Positions 36,586-46,018 of a DNA stretch of 64,000 nt are shown here, in pieces (position 1 is the stretch's first letter; each line of letters starts with the position of its first letter). This stretch comes from Yoonia sp. BS5-3 (GTDB lineage Bacteria > Pseudomonadota > Alphaproteobacteria > Rhodobacterales > Rhodobacteraceae): the NCBI RefSeq assembly GCF_038069655.2, contig NZ_CP150951.2:2134001-2198000 (forward strand), written 5' to 3'. A program made the translations under genes and the position numbers. The notes under the pieces are model-generated. The model was given only the letters and a program-made list of their open reading frames with translations, was not told the origin of the DNA and did not search any database.

Positions 36586-37429
36586 ATGATTACAAAGATA
36601 ATTCATCAGACCTGGCGCGACCAAAGTGTTCCTGAACCCAGATTGGGAATATCGGCTTTGGACGGATGATGACCTGTCTAAGCTGGTTGCTGACCACTAC
36701 CCCGACCTCGAGGGTCTTTTTCATAGTTATCCGAACCCGGTGCAGCGGGCCGATCTGGGACGCTATTTGATCTTGCATCACTGTGGCGGGATATACGCTG
36801 ATTTGGATATTGAATGCGTCGCCCCCTTGGCCGCCATCCAGAATGAAACGCGTATTGTCTTTGCCGAAGAACCCGCCGAGCACCACATCCCTGCGCAGTC
36901 TTTGGGCCTGCCAGTTTTTCTGTTTAACGGCGTGATCGCTAGCCCAAAGGCGCATCGATTTTGGCCGCACTTGATCAATGTTTTGAAAAAATGCGCCCAT
37001 GCAAAAAACTATGTTCTTGAATCGACCGGACCACTTGCGCTGACGGGTGCGTATCTCAGTTTTGATGCGCCAGAGACAATATCGGTTAACTCCTGTCACC
37101 TTTTCAACCCAATCACGGATAAGGGGCACTTCAGCCAGAGCCGGCCACATGGTGATTTCGCAGATCATCACCTACGCAATCATTATTGGCGCGGTTCTTG
37201 GTATCGTTGCCGGACAACATCACGGTTGCAACGCCTTAAGACATCCTGCCGAAGGTTGAAATATCGCCTCGGGCGCGGGCCTTATCTGGATAAAGAAAAG
37301 CTACGCGCGCAAATCGATACTGCTACGCTTTATCGGCCCATCAGCCCCACCGACGAGAATGTGTGCATTTTGATCCCCGTGCGCGATGCAGCACCATTTC
37401 TTGATCGTTGCTTTGCTGTCGGCAATTGA
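36586..37429 (+). pseudogene. GT32-type glycosyltransferase, broken; N-terminal half of a GT32-Anp1 fusion
   Basis: An ATG at 36586 reads MITKIIHQTWRDQSVP, the canonical start of GT32 sugar transferases. The next expected ~15 residues are missing and the family resumes in another frame as FLNPDWEYRLWTDDDL (open from a GTG at 36626). The DxD region GGIYADLDIECV is intact. The frame then enters a second domain, CILIPVRDAAPFLDRCF, and stops at 37429, where a shift leads into the next frame. A deletion plus a frameshift indicate a non-functional gene. Confidence 0.7.
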
Positions 37430-38126
37430 CTACCCGCGGGATCGCCTTAGCGTGGTTTTCTGCGAAGGGGGCAGCAAGGACCAAACCGCCGAAAAACTGT
37501 CGCAGTTGGTTGCGGCCCACAAAGCCCGGTTTCGCAGTATCACGGTCATAAACTCTGACTGTAAAAACGCGCTTGATCAGTCCACGCGTTGGCTGCCGCA
37601 GCTTCAATTTGAACGGCGGTCCAATCTTGCGCGGGTCCGTAACCGTCTTGCTGATGCAGGCATCTCCGACGATACCCATTGGGCGTTGTGGATCGACGCT
37701 GATGTCTGTGATTACGACCCGGGCATTGTGAGACGTTTGATCGCTGCACGCGCGGAAGTTGTGACGCCTGACTGCGTGCGCGACTGGGATGGCCCGAGCT
37801 ACGATCTGAATGCCTTCAATGATGATGGTGAGCTGCGCAACCATGCATATTACAAGCATGTGAAGGCAGGGCTTTACATGCCGCCTGCCGATAGACGTAC
37901 CCGGCGCCACCTGCATGTTTTTCGTTTCCTGGACAGGGTACCGTTGTCATCGGTGGGCGGGACGATGTTATTGGTGCATGCTTCTGTCCATCAAGCGGGG
38001 ATCCGTTTTCCAGAGATCCCCTATGATCACCTATTGGAAACCGAAGGCTTCGGACGCATTTGCCGAGACTTTGGGATACAACCCTTTGGCCTGCCAAATC
38101 TCCAGATCAAACATGTTAAGTCATAG
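37386..38126 (+). pseudogene. Anp1/GT62-like glycosyltransferase domain, frameshifted from the upstream gene
   Basis: Continues the domain started upstream: ALLSAIDYPRDRLSVVFCEG, then RRSNLARVRNRLAD, HWALWIDADVCDYDPGIV and EVVTPDCVRDWDG, resembling the Mnn9/Anp1 mannosyltransferase pattern (W.DAD). It has no ribosome site of its own and begins inside the previous frame, the shift being near 37415. Could be translated only by frameshifting or from a weak internal start. Confidence 0.65.
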
Positions 38127-38188
38127 GACCGTGACTTTAAGAAGTGCATCTGCCGTTGCTGTTGCCTGATTGATTGAGGTAGTCGGGT

Positions 38189-39850
38189 GTGATGAATGTT
38201 CAGGCTAGACAACCCCGCAGGATACGCCGATTTGCGACGCCGTTGATTTACGGCATTGCGGCTTTGGTGACTGCGATCTGTGTGCTGCCTTATTTGGGGG
38301 TTATCCTGTCTGCGGTCACAGGCTCTTTTGCGACCCTGGCCCATCTTCTGGATACCGTCCTGCTGCGTTATTCACTGACGACCCTGTGGTTGCTGATGAT
38401 TGTCATGACACTCAGCGCGGCCATCGGAACGGGGGCGGCGTGGCTGGTCACCATGACCTCTTTTCGGGGGCGGAAATGGTTTGAGATCGCGCTGGCGCTG
38501 CCCTTGGCCTTTCCGGCCTATGTGTTGGCGTATGGGTATACCCATGTGCTGGATCATCCAGGCATCGTGCAGACAACGTTGCGCGATCTGACAGGCTGGG
38601 GCCCGCGCGATTATTGGTTCCCCGAGATCCGGTCGCTTGGCGGTGCAGGCGCGATGCTTAGCCTTGTGCTTTATCCTTATGTTTATCTGCTGGCCCGGGC
38701 GGCGTTTACAGCCCAAGGGGGCACGGCATTCCTGGCAGCCCGTGTGCTGGGCAAATCGCCCCTGCAAGCCTTTCGGTCAGTGTCTTTGCCGATGGCGCGT
38801 CCGGCCATTGCATCGGGTGTGATGCTTGTTGCGATGGAAACCATCGCGGATTTCGGCACGGTTTCCTATTTTGGGGTGCAGACCTTTGCAGTTGGGATTT
38901 ACAGCAGCTGGTTTGCCATGGCCGACCGTGCAGCGGCGGCGCAGCTGGCGCTGGGCCTGCTGGCCTTTGCGCTGCTATTGGCCTTTCTGGAACGCTACAG
39001 CCGGGGGCAGGCGGCCTATACGGATGGGCGCAAGCGGCAACAGATGCAGCGGATCACGCTAAGCGGCGGCCAGCAGGTATTGGCGATCGTCTTTTGCGCG
39101 ATCCCGGTTGTACTGGGCGTGATTGTCCCTGTGCTGACCCTCAGCACGATGGCAACCGGATCAGAGCAAAATTTGCTGAGCCCCCGCTATCTGGGTTTTA
39201 TCCGCAATTCCATCACCTTGGCCGGGATCGCGGCGGTGCTGACGGTGCTGGCCGCGCTGATCCTGGGTACGTTGCACCGGGTTGGGCCGACCCGGATAAC
39301 CGTCACCGCCCTTTACATGGGCCGGATCGGTTATGCGGTGCCGGGCGGTGTGATCGCGGTGGGGCTTTTGGTGCCCTTTGCGCTGTTCGACAATACGCTT
39401 GATGCATGGATGCGGGCGCAGTTTGATATCTCAACCGGTCTGTTATTCACCGGTTCGATCTGGCTGCTCGTGATGGCCTATATGATCCGCTTTCTGGCCG
39501 CTGCAATTGGCGCTTATGAGGGCGGTATCGCGGCTGTGGGCCCGAATATGGATGCTGCCGCCCGGACACTGGGCCAGGATATGCCGGGCATGGTCCGCCG
39601 CGTGCATATGCCACTTTTGCGCACCAGCCTGCTGACCGCCGGGTTGATCGTCTTTGTCGATGTGATGAAGGAATTGCCCGCGACGCTGATCATGCGCCCG
39701 TTCAACTATGACACATTGGCGGTGCAGGCCCACCGGCTTGCCTCGGATGAGCGGCTGAGCGGCGCGGCAGTGCCCAGCCTGGTGATCGCCGCCATCGGGT
39801 TGATCCCCGTCATTCTTTTATGCCGCCGTATCGGGCGCGAGAGCCAATAA
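38189..39850 (+). CDS. Iron(III) ABC transporter permease (FbpB-like, two fused permease domains)
   Basis: 553 aa from a GTG eight bases after GAGGT (an ATG one codon later is possible). About twelve membrane helices in two halves, each with an EAA loop: AARVLGKSPLQAFRSVSLPMARPA and AARTLGQDMPGMVRRVHMPLL. Typical of ferric-iron permeases. It converges with the binding-protein gene; no ATPase is adjacent. Confidence 0.88.
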   Translation: MMNVQARQPRRIRRFATPLIYGIAALVTAICVLPYLGVILSAVTGSFATLAHLLDTVLLRYSLTTLWLLMIVMTLSAAIGTGAAWLVTMTSFRGRKWFEIALALPLAFPAYVLAYGYTHVLDHPGIVQTTLRDLTGWGPRDYWFPEIRSLGGAGAMLSLVLYPYVYLLARAAFTAQGGTAFLAARVLGKSPLQAFRSVSLPMARPAIASGVMLVAMETIADFGTVSYFGVQTFAVGIYSSWFAMADRAAAAQLALGLLAFALLLAFLERYSRGQAAYTDGRKRQQMQRITLSGGQQVLAIVFCAIPVVLGVIVPVLTLSTMATGSEQNLLSPRYLGFIRNSITLAGIAAVLTVLAALILGTLHRVGPTRITVTALYMGRIGYAVPGGVIAVGLLVPFALFDNTLDAWMRAQFDISTGLLFTGSIWLLVMAYMIRFLAAAIGAYEGGIAAVGPNMDAAARTLGQDMPGMVRRVHMPLLRTSLLTAGLIVFVDVMKELPATLIMRPFNYDTLAVQAHRLASDERLSGAAVPSLVIAAIGLIPVILLCRRIGRESQ

Positions 39851-39880
39851 AAAAGGGCGCAGCCATTGCCGCGCCCTTTT
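39851..39880. terminator. Bidirectional terminator
   Basis: AAAAGGGCGC (39851-39860) pairs with GCGCCCTTTT (39871-39880). A/T flanks on both sides suit termination of both convergent iron-transport genes. Confidence 0.88.
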
Positions 39881-39898
39881 GGATCGATGTGCCGGGGA

Positions 39899-40921
39899 TT
39901 ATTCCCAACCAACTTCGTTGAAGATGGCCTGCGCCGCTGGGACGTTCTGGGCAACTTCGCTTAGATCAACCGCATCTGGGCGGAAAAGGCCCAATGTAGC
40001 TACAGATGCGGACAGACCCACGCCGGGCACCGCTGGGTATTCGTCATTGCCAGCGCTGAAATATTGCTGCGCCTGATCAGAGGACAGATATTCAAGGAAC
40101 GCGATGGCGTTATCACGGTTCGGCGCATGTGCAGCCACACCGCCACCGGATAGGTTCATATGTGCCCCTTCAGCATTTTGCGCAGGGAAGACCCAGCCGA
40201 TATTGGCCACGGCATCTGCATCGAGCCCGTCAACGTCCTTACGCAGCGCGCGCGCGAAATAATAGGTGTTTGAGACCGAGATATCGCACTCACCCGACAC
40301 AAGACCGCGCAGCTGGTCGGTATCACCGCCCTGCGGATCACGGGCAAAGTTGTTCACAACGCCAGCAGCCCATTCCTTGGCCGCGGCCTCACCATGGTTT
40401 TCGATGATCGATGACAGCAATGTTTGCGAATAAACATTGGTTGATGAGCGATGGCAAACCTGACCTTCATAGGCAGGATCGGCCAATGCGACATAATCCA
40501 TTGGCGGGTTCGTTACGTCGCTTTTATCATAAAAGATGATCCGCGCGCGTTGGCTGAAACCAAACCATTGATTGTCTGCATCTTGCAGCGCTTCTGGGAT
40601 ACGGGCCTCAAGGATGTCGCTGTCGATAGATTGCAGAACGCCTGCGGATTTTGCGCGTTCGAGGCGGGATGTATCGACGGTCAGCAGGATGTCAGCGGGC
40701 GAGTTGGCGCCTTCTGCTTCCATCCGTGCGATCAGCTCATCCGCGTTGCCTTCGATCCGGTTGATTGTAATTCCGGTTGCGTCGGTGAAGTCAGAGTATA
40801 ACCGCTCATCCGTATCATAGTGGCGCGAAGAATAGAGGTTTAACTCACCTTCCGCTGCAGCAGTGGTCGCAATCGCCGAAATGGTGATGGCAAGGATCGT
40901 CTTGGCGTGAAATGACGTCAT
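39899..40921 (-). CDS. Iron(III) ABC transporter substrate-binding protein (FbpA/FutA-like)
   Basis: 340 aa from MTSFHAKT with AAGGA eight bases upstream. Signal peptide ending TAAA-EG, LNLYSSRHYDTDERLY at the mature N-terminus, and the iron-binding tyrosine pair in SNTYYFARAL. Periplasmic ferric-iron receptor. Partner of the convergent permease. Confidence 0.92.
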   Translation of the reverse strand: MTSFHAKTILAITISAIATTAAAEGELNLYSSRHYDTDERLYSDFTDATGITINRIEGNADELIARMEAEGANSPADILLTVDTSRLERAKSAGVLQSIDSDILEARIPEALQDADNQWFGFSQRARIIFYDKSDVTNPPMDYVALADPAYEGQVCHRSSTNVYSQTLLSSIIENHGEAAAKEWAAGVVNNFARDPQGGDTDQLRGLVSGECDISVSNTYYFARALRKDVDGLDADAVANIGWVFPAQNAEGAHMNLSGGGVAAHAPNRDNAIAFLEYLSSDQAQQYFSAGNDEYPAVPGVGLSASVATLGLFRPDAVDLSEVAQNVPAAQAIFNEVGWE

Positions 40922-41139
40922 TGGGCGTTTTCCTTTGTGACTGTTTTTGTCGGGAATGGTTCTAGCGTCGTTTGTGCGCATGTCTAGCTTTTCTGATAGA
41001 AATCGTCAGATAATTTCTACCCGACGCATGTGTTCTGGCGCCAGGGATCGTGAAGGCCCTCGTTTTGCAATGGCTTGATTTTCACGCCCGCGCTTGCCAG
41101 ACCTGTCCCATATGCGTCCGCTATAGGAGAACCGCTCAG

Positions 41140-41646
41140 GTGAGTATCAGCAAGAAGATCGTGGATGACTTTGTCGCCAACGATATATCATTTGTCACGA
41201 CCGTCCCCTGCAAACAGCTTGCCGGTGTCATTGATGAGGTCGAGGCCCGCCCCGAAATCCACCATATCCCGGCCAATAAAGAAGATGAGGGTATGGGGCT
41301 GTGTGCCGGTGCTTACATGGGCGGCAAGCGCCCGGCCATTATCATGCAGAACACCGCTATTGGTGTCACCATCAACACCCTTGTTACGCTGACGCAGTTT
41401 TACCGGATGCCGCTGCCTATGCTGATCAGCTATCGCGGCGAGCTGCGCGAGCCTGTTGCCTGCCAGGTTGAAATGGCCGTGCATACCAAGGCCTTACTGA
41501 ACCAGCTGCACATCCCGACCTATCATTTCCACAAGGAAAGCGACGCGGCCGAGCTGGACGCGATTTTGAAATACACATTCATGTGCAATAAACCCGTTGC
41601 TATCCTGACCGATGCATCATTCTGGGGAGGCTACGGCGACCAATGA
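41140..41646 (+). CDS. comD: Sulfopyruvate decarboxylase subunit alpha
   Basis: 168 aa from a GTG with AGGAGA nine bases upstream. The TPP-enzyme Pyr domain: SFVTTVPCKQLAGVID, ANKEDEGMGLCAGAYMGG and NTAIGVTINTLVTLTQFYRMPLP. ComDE decarboxylates 3-sulfopyruvate to sulfoacetaldehyde, in sulfolactate/DHPS degradation in roseobacters. Separate alpha and beta genes argue against fused phosphonopyruvate decarboxylase. Confidence 0.85.
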   Translation: MSISKKIVDDFVANDISFVTTVPCKQLAGVIDEVEARPEIHHIPANKEDEGMGLCAGAYMGGKRPAIIMQNTAIGVTINTLVTLTQFYRMPLPMLISYRGELREPVACQVEMAVHTKALLNQLHIPTYHFHKESDAAELDAILKYTFMCNKPVAILTDASFWGGYGDQ

Positions 41647-42206
41647 TCCGTTCCGAAGTATTACGCGAAATCGCACCCATCCTGCGCGACCAACTGGTCA
41701 TTTGTAACATCGGTCTGCCCAGCCAAGAGCTGCATATGATCGATGATCAGCCGACCAATTTCTATATGCTTGGCACGATGGGCCTTGCTTCATCCATTGG
41801 GCTGGGTCTGGCGCTGGCCCAGGATAAGACGGTGATTTCCATCGATGGCGATGGCTCTGTGCTGACCAATTTTGGTACGCTGCCGACAATCGCCAATAAT
41901 GTCGCGGACAACTATATCCTGTTGATCATCGACAATGGCTCTTATGGCTCAACCGGGGATCAGCCCACCTATGCGGGCAAGAAAACCTCGCTTGCGGCGG
42001 TGGCGAAGGCCTGCGGCTGTGACAATGTCATCGAATGTCAGGACAAGGATACCGGCCCGGTGCTGCAGGCCGCGATTGACAGCAAGAAGATGACCGTCAT
42101 CGTGTGTAAATGCGACAGCGGCAATATCAAACTGCCCGTGATCACCAAAGATCCGGTCGTGATCCGCGACCGGTTCATGAAAGCTGTCGCAGGCGACGCG
42201 GCCTGA
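41643..42206 (+). CDS. comE: Sulfopyruvate decarboxylase subunit beta
   Basis: 187 aa. PP domain with TPP/Mg motif GDGSVLTNFGTLPTIAN and IIDNGSYGSTGDQPTY. Overlaps comD by four bases. The usual partners (sulfoacetaldehyde acetyltransferase Xsc, suyAB, dehydrogenases) are not in the window. Confidence 0.86.
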   Translation: MIRSEVLREIAPILRDQLVICNIGLPSQELHMIDDQPTNFYMLGTMGLASSIGLGLALAQDKTVISIDGDGSVLTNFGTLPTIANNVADNYILLIIDNGSYGSTGDQPTYAGKKTSLAAVAKACGCDNVIECQDKDTGPVLQAAIDSKKMTVIVCKCDSGNIKLPVITKDPVVIRDRFMKAVAGDAA

Positions 42207-42227
42207 TCTGCGACTGTAAAGACAGCG

Positions 42228-42251
42228 TACAGCATCTGTACAGATGCTGTA
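42228..42251. repeat. Perfect 24-bp palindrome between comE and cbiB
   Basis: A fully self-complementary 24-mer centred on TGTACA, between convergent genes. It may act as a bidirectional terminator or a protein-binding site; GTAC-rich palindromes also occur at 20217 and 50241. Confidence 0.5.
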
Positions 42252-42254
42252 TTG

Positions 42255-43154
42255 CTACCAAAGCAGGGTTGCGATGATCGCCAGACCAAAAGCTACGGCC
42301 CAGCTTCGCCAGAGCACAGCGACGCTTTGATCGATATGATCAAGCGTTAGCTGATGCTGCCCTTCCGGGTTCACAAACGGATAGTCCTGTGTCTGCCCAT
42401 CATAGCTGCGTGGCCCGCTCAGGGCGACATCGATGCCATGGGCCATCGCGGCCTCGGGCCATCCGGCATTGGGCGAACGGTGCAGGGGCGCATCGCGCAG
42501 GATGGCCGCGGGACCGGGCCGCGATGTCACGGCCCAGATCACCGCAGCCGTCAACCGTGCCGGGATGAGATTCAGCAGATCGTCCAGCCGGGCGGCGGCC
42601 CAGCCAAAGGCTGCGTGCCGGGGCGTGCGATAGCCGATCATGCTGTCTGCCGTATTGACCACCTTATAGATCAAAAGGCCCGGCAAACCGCCAACCGCGA
42701 ACCAAAAGATCGGGGCGATCACCCCGTCTGAAAGATTCTCGGCCGCGCTTTCAATGGCCCCCCGCGCAACGGCAGACCCGTCCATGGCGCGTGTGTCGCG
42801 CCCAACGATCATTGCAACGGCCTGTCGCCCGTCACCCAAGGACAGGCGCAGCGCGTCTGCGACGGCGCTGACATGCTGTGCCAGTGATTTCTGGGCCAAG
42901 AGCATGGCAAGCACCATTACATCCACCACAACGCCCGGTAGCGCCTTTAGCCCCCATCCCAGCAGCCCTGCGCCCGCGCAAAGCCCGAGGACCGTCAGAA
43001 TGCCGCTTTGTTTGGGATGGGTGCCGCCGTTAAAGCGGGTATCGCACCAGCCGATTAGTCGCCCCATGAGCACGGCAGGATGCGGCACCCGGGACCACAG
43101 CCAGCGCGGCTCGCCCAGGAGCGCATCCAGCAGCATCCCCAGGATCAGCGTCAC
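42255..43154 (-). CDS. cbiB: Adenosylcobinamide-phosphate synthase
   Basis: 299 aa from a GTG overlapping the cobC TGA (GTGA). Membrane protein with DALLGEPRWLWSRVPHPAVLMGRLI, GRDTRAMDGSAVARGAIESAAENLSDG and KVVNTADSMIGYRTPRH. Joins aminopropanol phosphate to adenosylcobyric acid in B12 synthesis. Confidence 0.93.
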   Translation of the reverse strand: MTLILGMLLDALLGEPRWLWSRVPHPAVLMGRLIGWCDTRFNGGTHPKQSGILTVLGLCAGAGLLGWGLKALPGVVVDVMVLAMLLAQKSLAQHVSAVADALRLSLGDGRQAVAMIVGRDTRAMDGSAVARGAIESAAENLSDGVIAPIFWFAVGGLPGLLIYKVVNTADSMIGYRTPRHAAFGWAAARLDDLLNLIPARLTAAVIWAVTSRPGPAAILRDAPLHRSPNAGWPEAAMAHGIDVALSGPRSYDGQTQDYPFVNPEGQHQLTLDHIDQSVAVLWRSWAVAFGLAIIATLLW

Positions 43155-44086
43155 AGCGCGTCCTGCAATTGTGCCCATCGATCTGTTGGCGGCAGGCCAA
43201 GCCGTAGCCAATCATCGGCATAGGGAAAGACGCGCGACCAGACGTGATGCCGGGCCAGCTGATCTTGTGCTGCGCGGGCGTTCTGAACGCGGTAGAGCCG
43301 AAACAGGGTTGTCCCGCCCAGCGGCTCTGCCCCTTTTGAAATCAGCAGCGTATCAAGCCGCAACGCGTCTTTTTGCAACCGCGTCCGGGTTTCATCGGCC
43401 CAGGTTGGATCGGCCAGCGCCTCGGCCCCGATATGCAGCGCTGGGCCCGAGACTTGCCAAGGCCCCAGCAGATCGCGCAGCTGCCCGATGATCGCCGGAT
43501 CACCGATCGCAAAGCCAAGCCGCAGTCCAGCCAGACCCCAAAATTTGCCAAAGCTTTTCAGGATCACTGTGCCGGGCCGATCGGCCAGCCGCATCAGCGA
43601 TGCATCGGGCGCCACATCGCCAAAGCTTTCGTCAATGATGATAGACTTTGCGGTCAGCTCGGTTTTGCTCCACAGTCGCCCGTCCGGGTTGTTTGGATGC
43701 ACGGCAACCATCACGTCGCCAGGGGCTTGCCCAAGGCGCCAACCGGCCGCCTGAAAGGCCGCCCCATGTTCGTTATAGGTGGGCCCGGGAATGCAAACAT
43801 CACCTTTGGGAAAGACATAGGGCAGGGCGGCAATAATCGCGGAGGCGCCGCTGGCTGCGATGATATCGGCCCCCTCGGGGACCTGCCAAAATCGGCGGGC
43901 GAGGCCATAGAGCCGGGTAAAAGCGGCCTTGTCCGGCAGGGCGGTCCAAGCGTCCGGCGGCAGCGATGGCGACGGGTAGCTGACCGGGTTGATCCCGGTG
44001 GATAGATCCAGCCAACCGGTGCGTGTGCCGCCATATTGGGCGATTGCGGCGTCCAACCCGCCGCCGTGGTCACGTGTGTGGTTCAT
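43151..44086 (-). CDS. cobC: Threonine-phosphate decarboxylase (CobC/CobD type)
   Basis: 311 aa from MNHTRDHGGGLD, overlapping the DUF1636 stop (ATGA). Class I/II PLP aminotransferase fold: DLSTGINPVSYP, HPNNPDGR, and the PLP lysine in LKSFGKFWGLAGLRLG. Produces aminopropanol phosphate for the CbiB step, consistent with the coupled order. Confidence 0.9.
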   Translation of the reverse strand: MNHTRDHGGGLDAAIAQYGGTRTGWLDLSTGINPVSYPSPSLPPDAWTALPDKAAFTRLYGLARRFWQVPEGADIIAASGASAIIAALPYVFPKGDVCIPGPTYNEHGAAFQAAGWRLGQAPGDVMVAVHPNNPDGRLWSKTELTAKSIIIDESFGDVAPDASLMRLADRPGTVILKSFGKFWGLAGLRLGFAIGDPAIIGQLRDLLGPWQVSGPALHIGAEALADPTWADETRTRLQKDALRLDTLLISKGAEPLGGTTLFRLYRVQNARAAQDQLARHHVWSRVFPYADDWLRLGLPPTDRWAQLQDAL

Positions 44087-44457
44087 GCGTCGTCGGGGAG
44101 TGGGGGGTGGCGGGTCACGAAATGCCCTTTGATTTCTTGCGGCCATTCCCGGTAGGGCACTTGCCCGGTCTCGGATGTGGAATGGGCCAGCGCATAAGCG
44201 ACGATGGCTGATGCGGCCTCGGGTGTGGGGGCGAACTCACCCAATGTATAGCAGAGCTTACCATGCCCCTGGATGGCCACATTGCAGGAGTTTTTACACC
44301 CCATTAAGCATGATACGCGGCGCGTTTTGACACCGGACAACCCAGTTGCTGCGGCCTCGATCAAGGTTGCCAGCGACTCGCCATCTGTCTGGGCCATATC
44401 GCCTTCAGACCATCCTTCATTTTTGCATGTGTCGCAGGTGGTAATCCAAGTTGTCAT
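44083..44457 (-). CDS. DUF1636 putative metal-binding protein
   Basis: 124 aa. Cys pairs CDTCKNEG near the N-terminus and CLMGCKNSCNVAIQG in the middle form a ferredoxin-like/thioredoxin-like 2Fe-2S arrangement. DUF1636 proteins often lie in cobalamin loci, as here, but their role is unproven. Ribosome site weak. No cobalamin riboswitch is visible upstream. Confidence 0.85.
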   Translation of the reverse strand: MTTWITTCDTCKNEGWSEGDMAQTDGESLATLIEAAATGLSGVKTRRVSCLMGCKNSCNVAIQGHGKLCYTLGEFAPTPEAASAIVAYALAHSTSETGQVPYREWPQEIKGHFVTRHPPLPDDA

Positions 44458-44658
44458 TCAATCAGAGCCTGTTTTTTAACGTGTTTCTGCGGCGGATTCT
44501 TGCCGGTTTTACAAGCTTTATCCGCAAATCCTACCTTTTGGTACATCTTAACGCGCACGTTAACCGTTCGTTAGGACTTTAGGCAGACTTGTGTTCATAT
44601 TGGGTTCATTTACGACTTGTTGACCCTGGGTGGGAAGTGAGTGACTGCTGGAGTGGAA

Positions 44659-45045
44659 ATGCGTGTCTTGATCGTACAGAGCAATGCGAATTTAGGGGGC
44701 CTTTGGCGCCGCCATCTTGAGCGATTGCAAGCCACCGTTACGCTGGTATCCACCGGCGAGGCGGCGCTGTCACTGCTGGAAGAGAGCAGTTTCGATGTCA
44801 TCGTGCTGGATCTGGTATTGGAAGAGGGTAGCGCCCTGACCATCGCCGATTTCGCCGAATTCCGGCAGCCTGAGGCCAATGTGGTCTTTGTGACTGACAC
44901 AACCTTCTTTTCAGACGGGTCGATCTTTAACCACAGCGCCAATGCCCGCGCCTTTATCCAAACCGCGACCCCGCCCAAGGACCTGGCCGCGATTGTGCAT
45001 TACTATGGCAGCGCTAGCCCCGGCCGTGAGGTTGTTCCAGCGTAG
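44659..45045 (+). CDS. Stand-alone response-regulator receiver domain
   Basis: 128 aa from MRVLIVQSN with GGAG upstream (a GTG six codons earlier is possible). Receiver fold with the phosphoacceptor Asp in FDVIVLDLVLEEGSAL, Thr in FVTDTTFF and Lys in TPPKDL. No output domain and no kinase nearby. Its 3' end overlaps the convergent GST gene by 32 bases. Confidence 0.8.
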   Translation: MRVLIVQSNANLGGLWRRHLERLQATVTLVSTGEAALSLLEESSFDVIVLDLVLEEGSALTIADFAEFRQPEANVVFVTDTTFFSDGSIFNHSANARAFIQTATPPKDLAAIVHYYGSASPGREVVPA

Positions 45046-45988
45046 AGACCGGGTTGATCGGCAAAATCCGATGCGGATTGATGCTGTCGTGACTGTAATG
45101 ATAATGGCGCACGATGTGCTCCATATTCACCGTCTCAGCCACGCCAGGAAACTGGTAGAGCTCGCGCAGATAGCCTGACAGGTTCTGATAATCGGCGATG
45201 CGATTGCGGTTACATTTGAAATGTAAGTGATAGACCGGGTCAAAGCGGAGCAGCGTGGTCCAGAGGCGCCAATCAGCTTCGGTTAGCACGTCGCCCATCA
45301 GGTAACGATTGCCTGCGAGCCGTGCCTCGAGCCAATCCAGCGTATCAAAGAGCGGGTAGACGGCCGCGTCATAGGCCTCTTGCGTGGTGGCAAAGCCCGC
45401 TTTGTAGACCCCGTTATTGACTGTGTTGTAAATCCGGTCGTTGACCGGGGCGATATCGTCCCGCAGATGCTCTGGCCAGTAGTCGTCCCGGTTGCCGGTC
45501 AGATCATCAAAGGCGCTGTTGAACATGCGGATAATTTCCGAGGACTCGTTTGAGACAATCGTGCCCTGCACCTTATCCCACAAGATCGGAACAGTGACCC
45601 GGCCCGACATATCGGGCATTGCCTTGGTGTAGACCTCGCGCGCGAAATCAAATCCGAATAGCCGGTCACCGGTGGCCCCGTTGCCATCTGTTTCAAAAGT
45701 CCAGCCTTCGGACAGCATGTCCGGATGCACGGCTGAGATATCAATATGATCGCCAAGCCCCTTGATCGCCCGAAAAATCAGCGTCCGATGCGCCCAGGGG
45801 CAGGCATAGGACACATAAAGATGGTAACGCCCGCCTTCGGCCTTGAACCCGGCGCGGCCAGAAGGGCCAGCAGACCCATCCGCAGTGATCCAGTTGCGAA
45901 AGGCCGCATCCGCCCGTTTGAATGCGCCGCCCGTGGATTTGGTATCGTACCAGACATCGTGCCAGGTGCCGTCGACAAGTTGACCCAT
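45014..45988 (-). CDS. Glutathionyl-hydroquinone reductase (Xi-class GST, YqjG-like)
   Basis: 324 aa from MGQLVDGTWHDVWYDTKST with AGGAG upstream. Catalytic YACPWAHRTLI (CPWA), VPILWDKVQGTIVSNESSEIIRM and FDPVYHLHFKCNRNRI are signatures of Xi-class GSTs, which reduce glutathionyl-hydroquinones. Confidence 0.92.
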   Translation of the reverse strand: MGQLVDGTWHDVWYDTKSTGGAFKRADAAFRNWITADGSAGPSGRAGFKAEGGRYHLYVSYACPWAHRTLIFRAIKGLGDHIDISAVHPDMLSEGWTFETDGNGATGDRLFGFDFAREVYTKAMPDMSGRVTVPILWDKVQGTIVSNESSEIIRMFNSAFDDLTGNRDDYWPEHLRDDIAPVNDRIYNTVNNGVYKAGFATTQEAYDAAVYPLFDTLDWLEARLAGNRYLMGDVLTEADWRLWTTLLRFDPVYHLHFKCNRNRIADYQNLSGYLRELYQFPGVAETVNMEHIVRHYHYSHDSINPHRILPINPVSTLEQPHGRG

Positions 45989-46018
45989 CTGAATGCTCCT
46001 TTTTGGTTGGCCCATCAC

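Noticed and set aside
36626-37429. Intact GT32 gene starting at the GTG at 36626
   Set aside because: The conserved GT32 N-terminus (KIIHQTW) lies upstream in another frame, and the frame ends inside a second domain.
44458-44640. Cobalamin riboswitch upstream of DUF1636-cobC-cbiB
   Set aside because: The gap lacks a recognisable B12 box and the expected multi-stem core.
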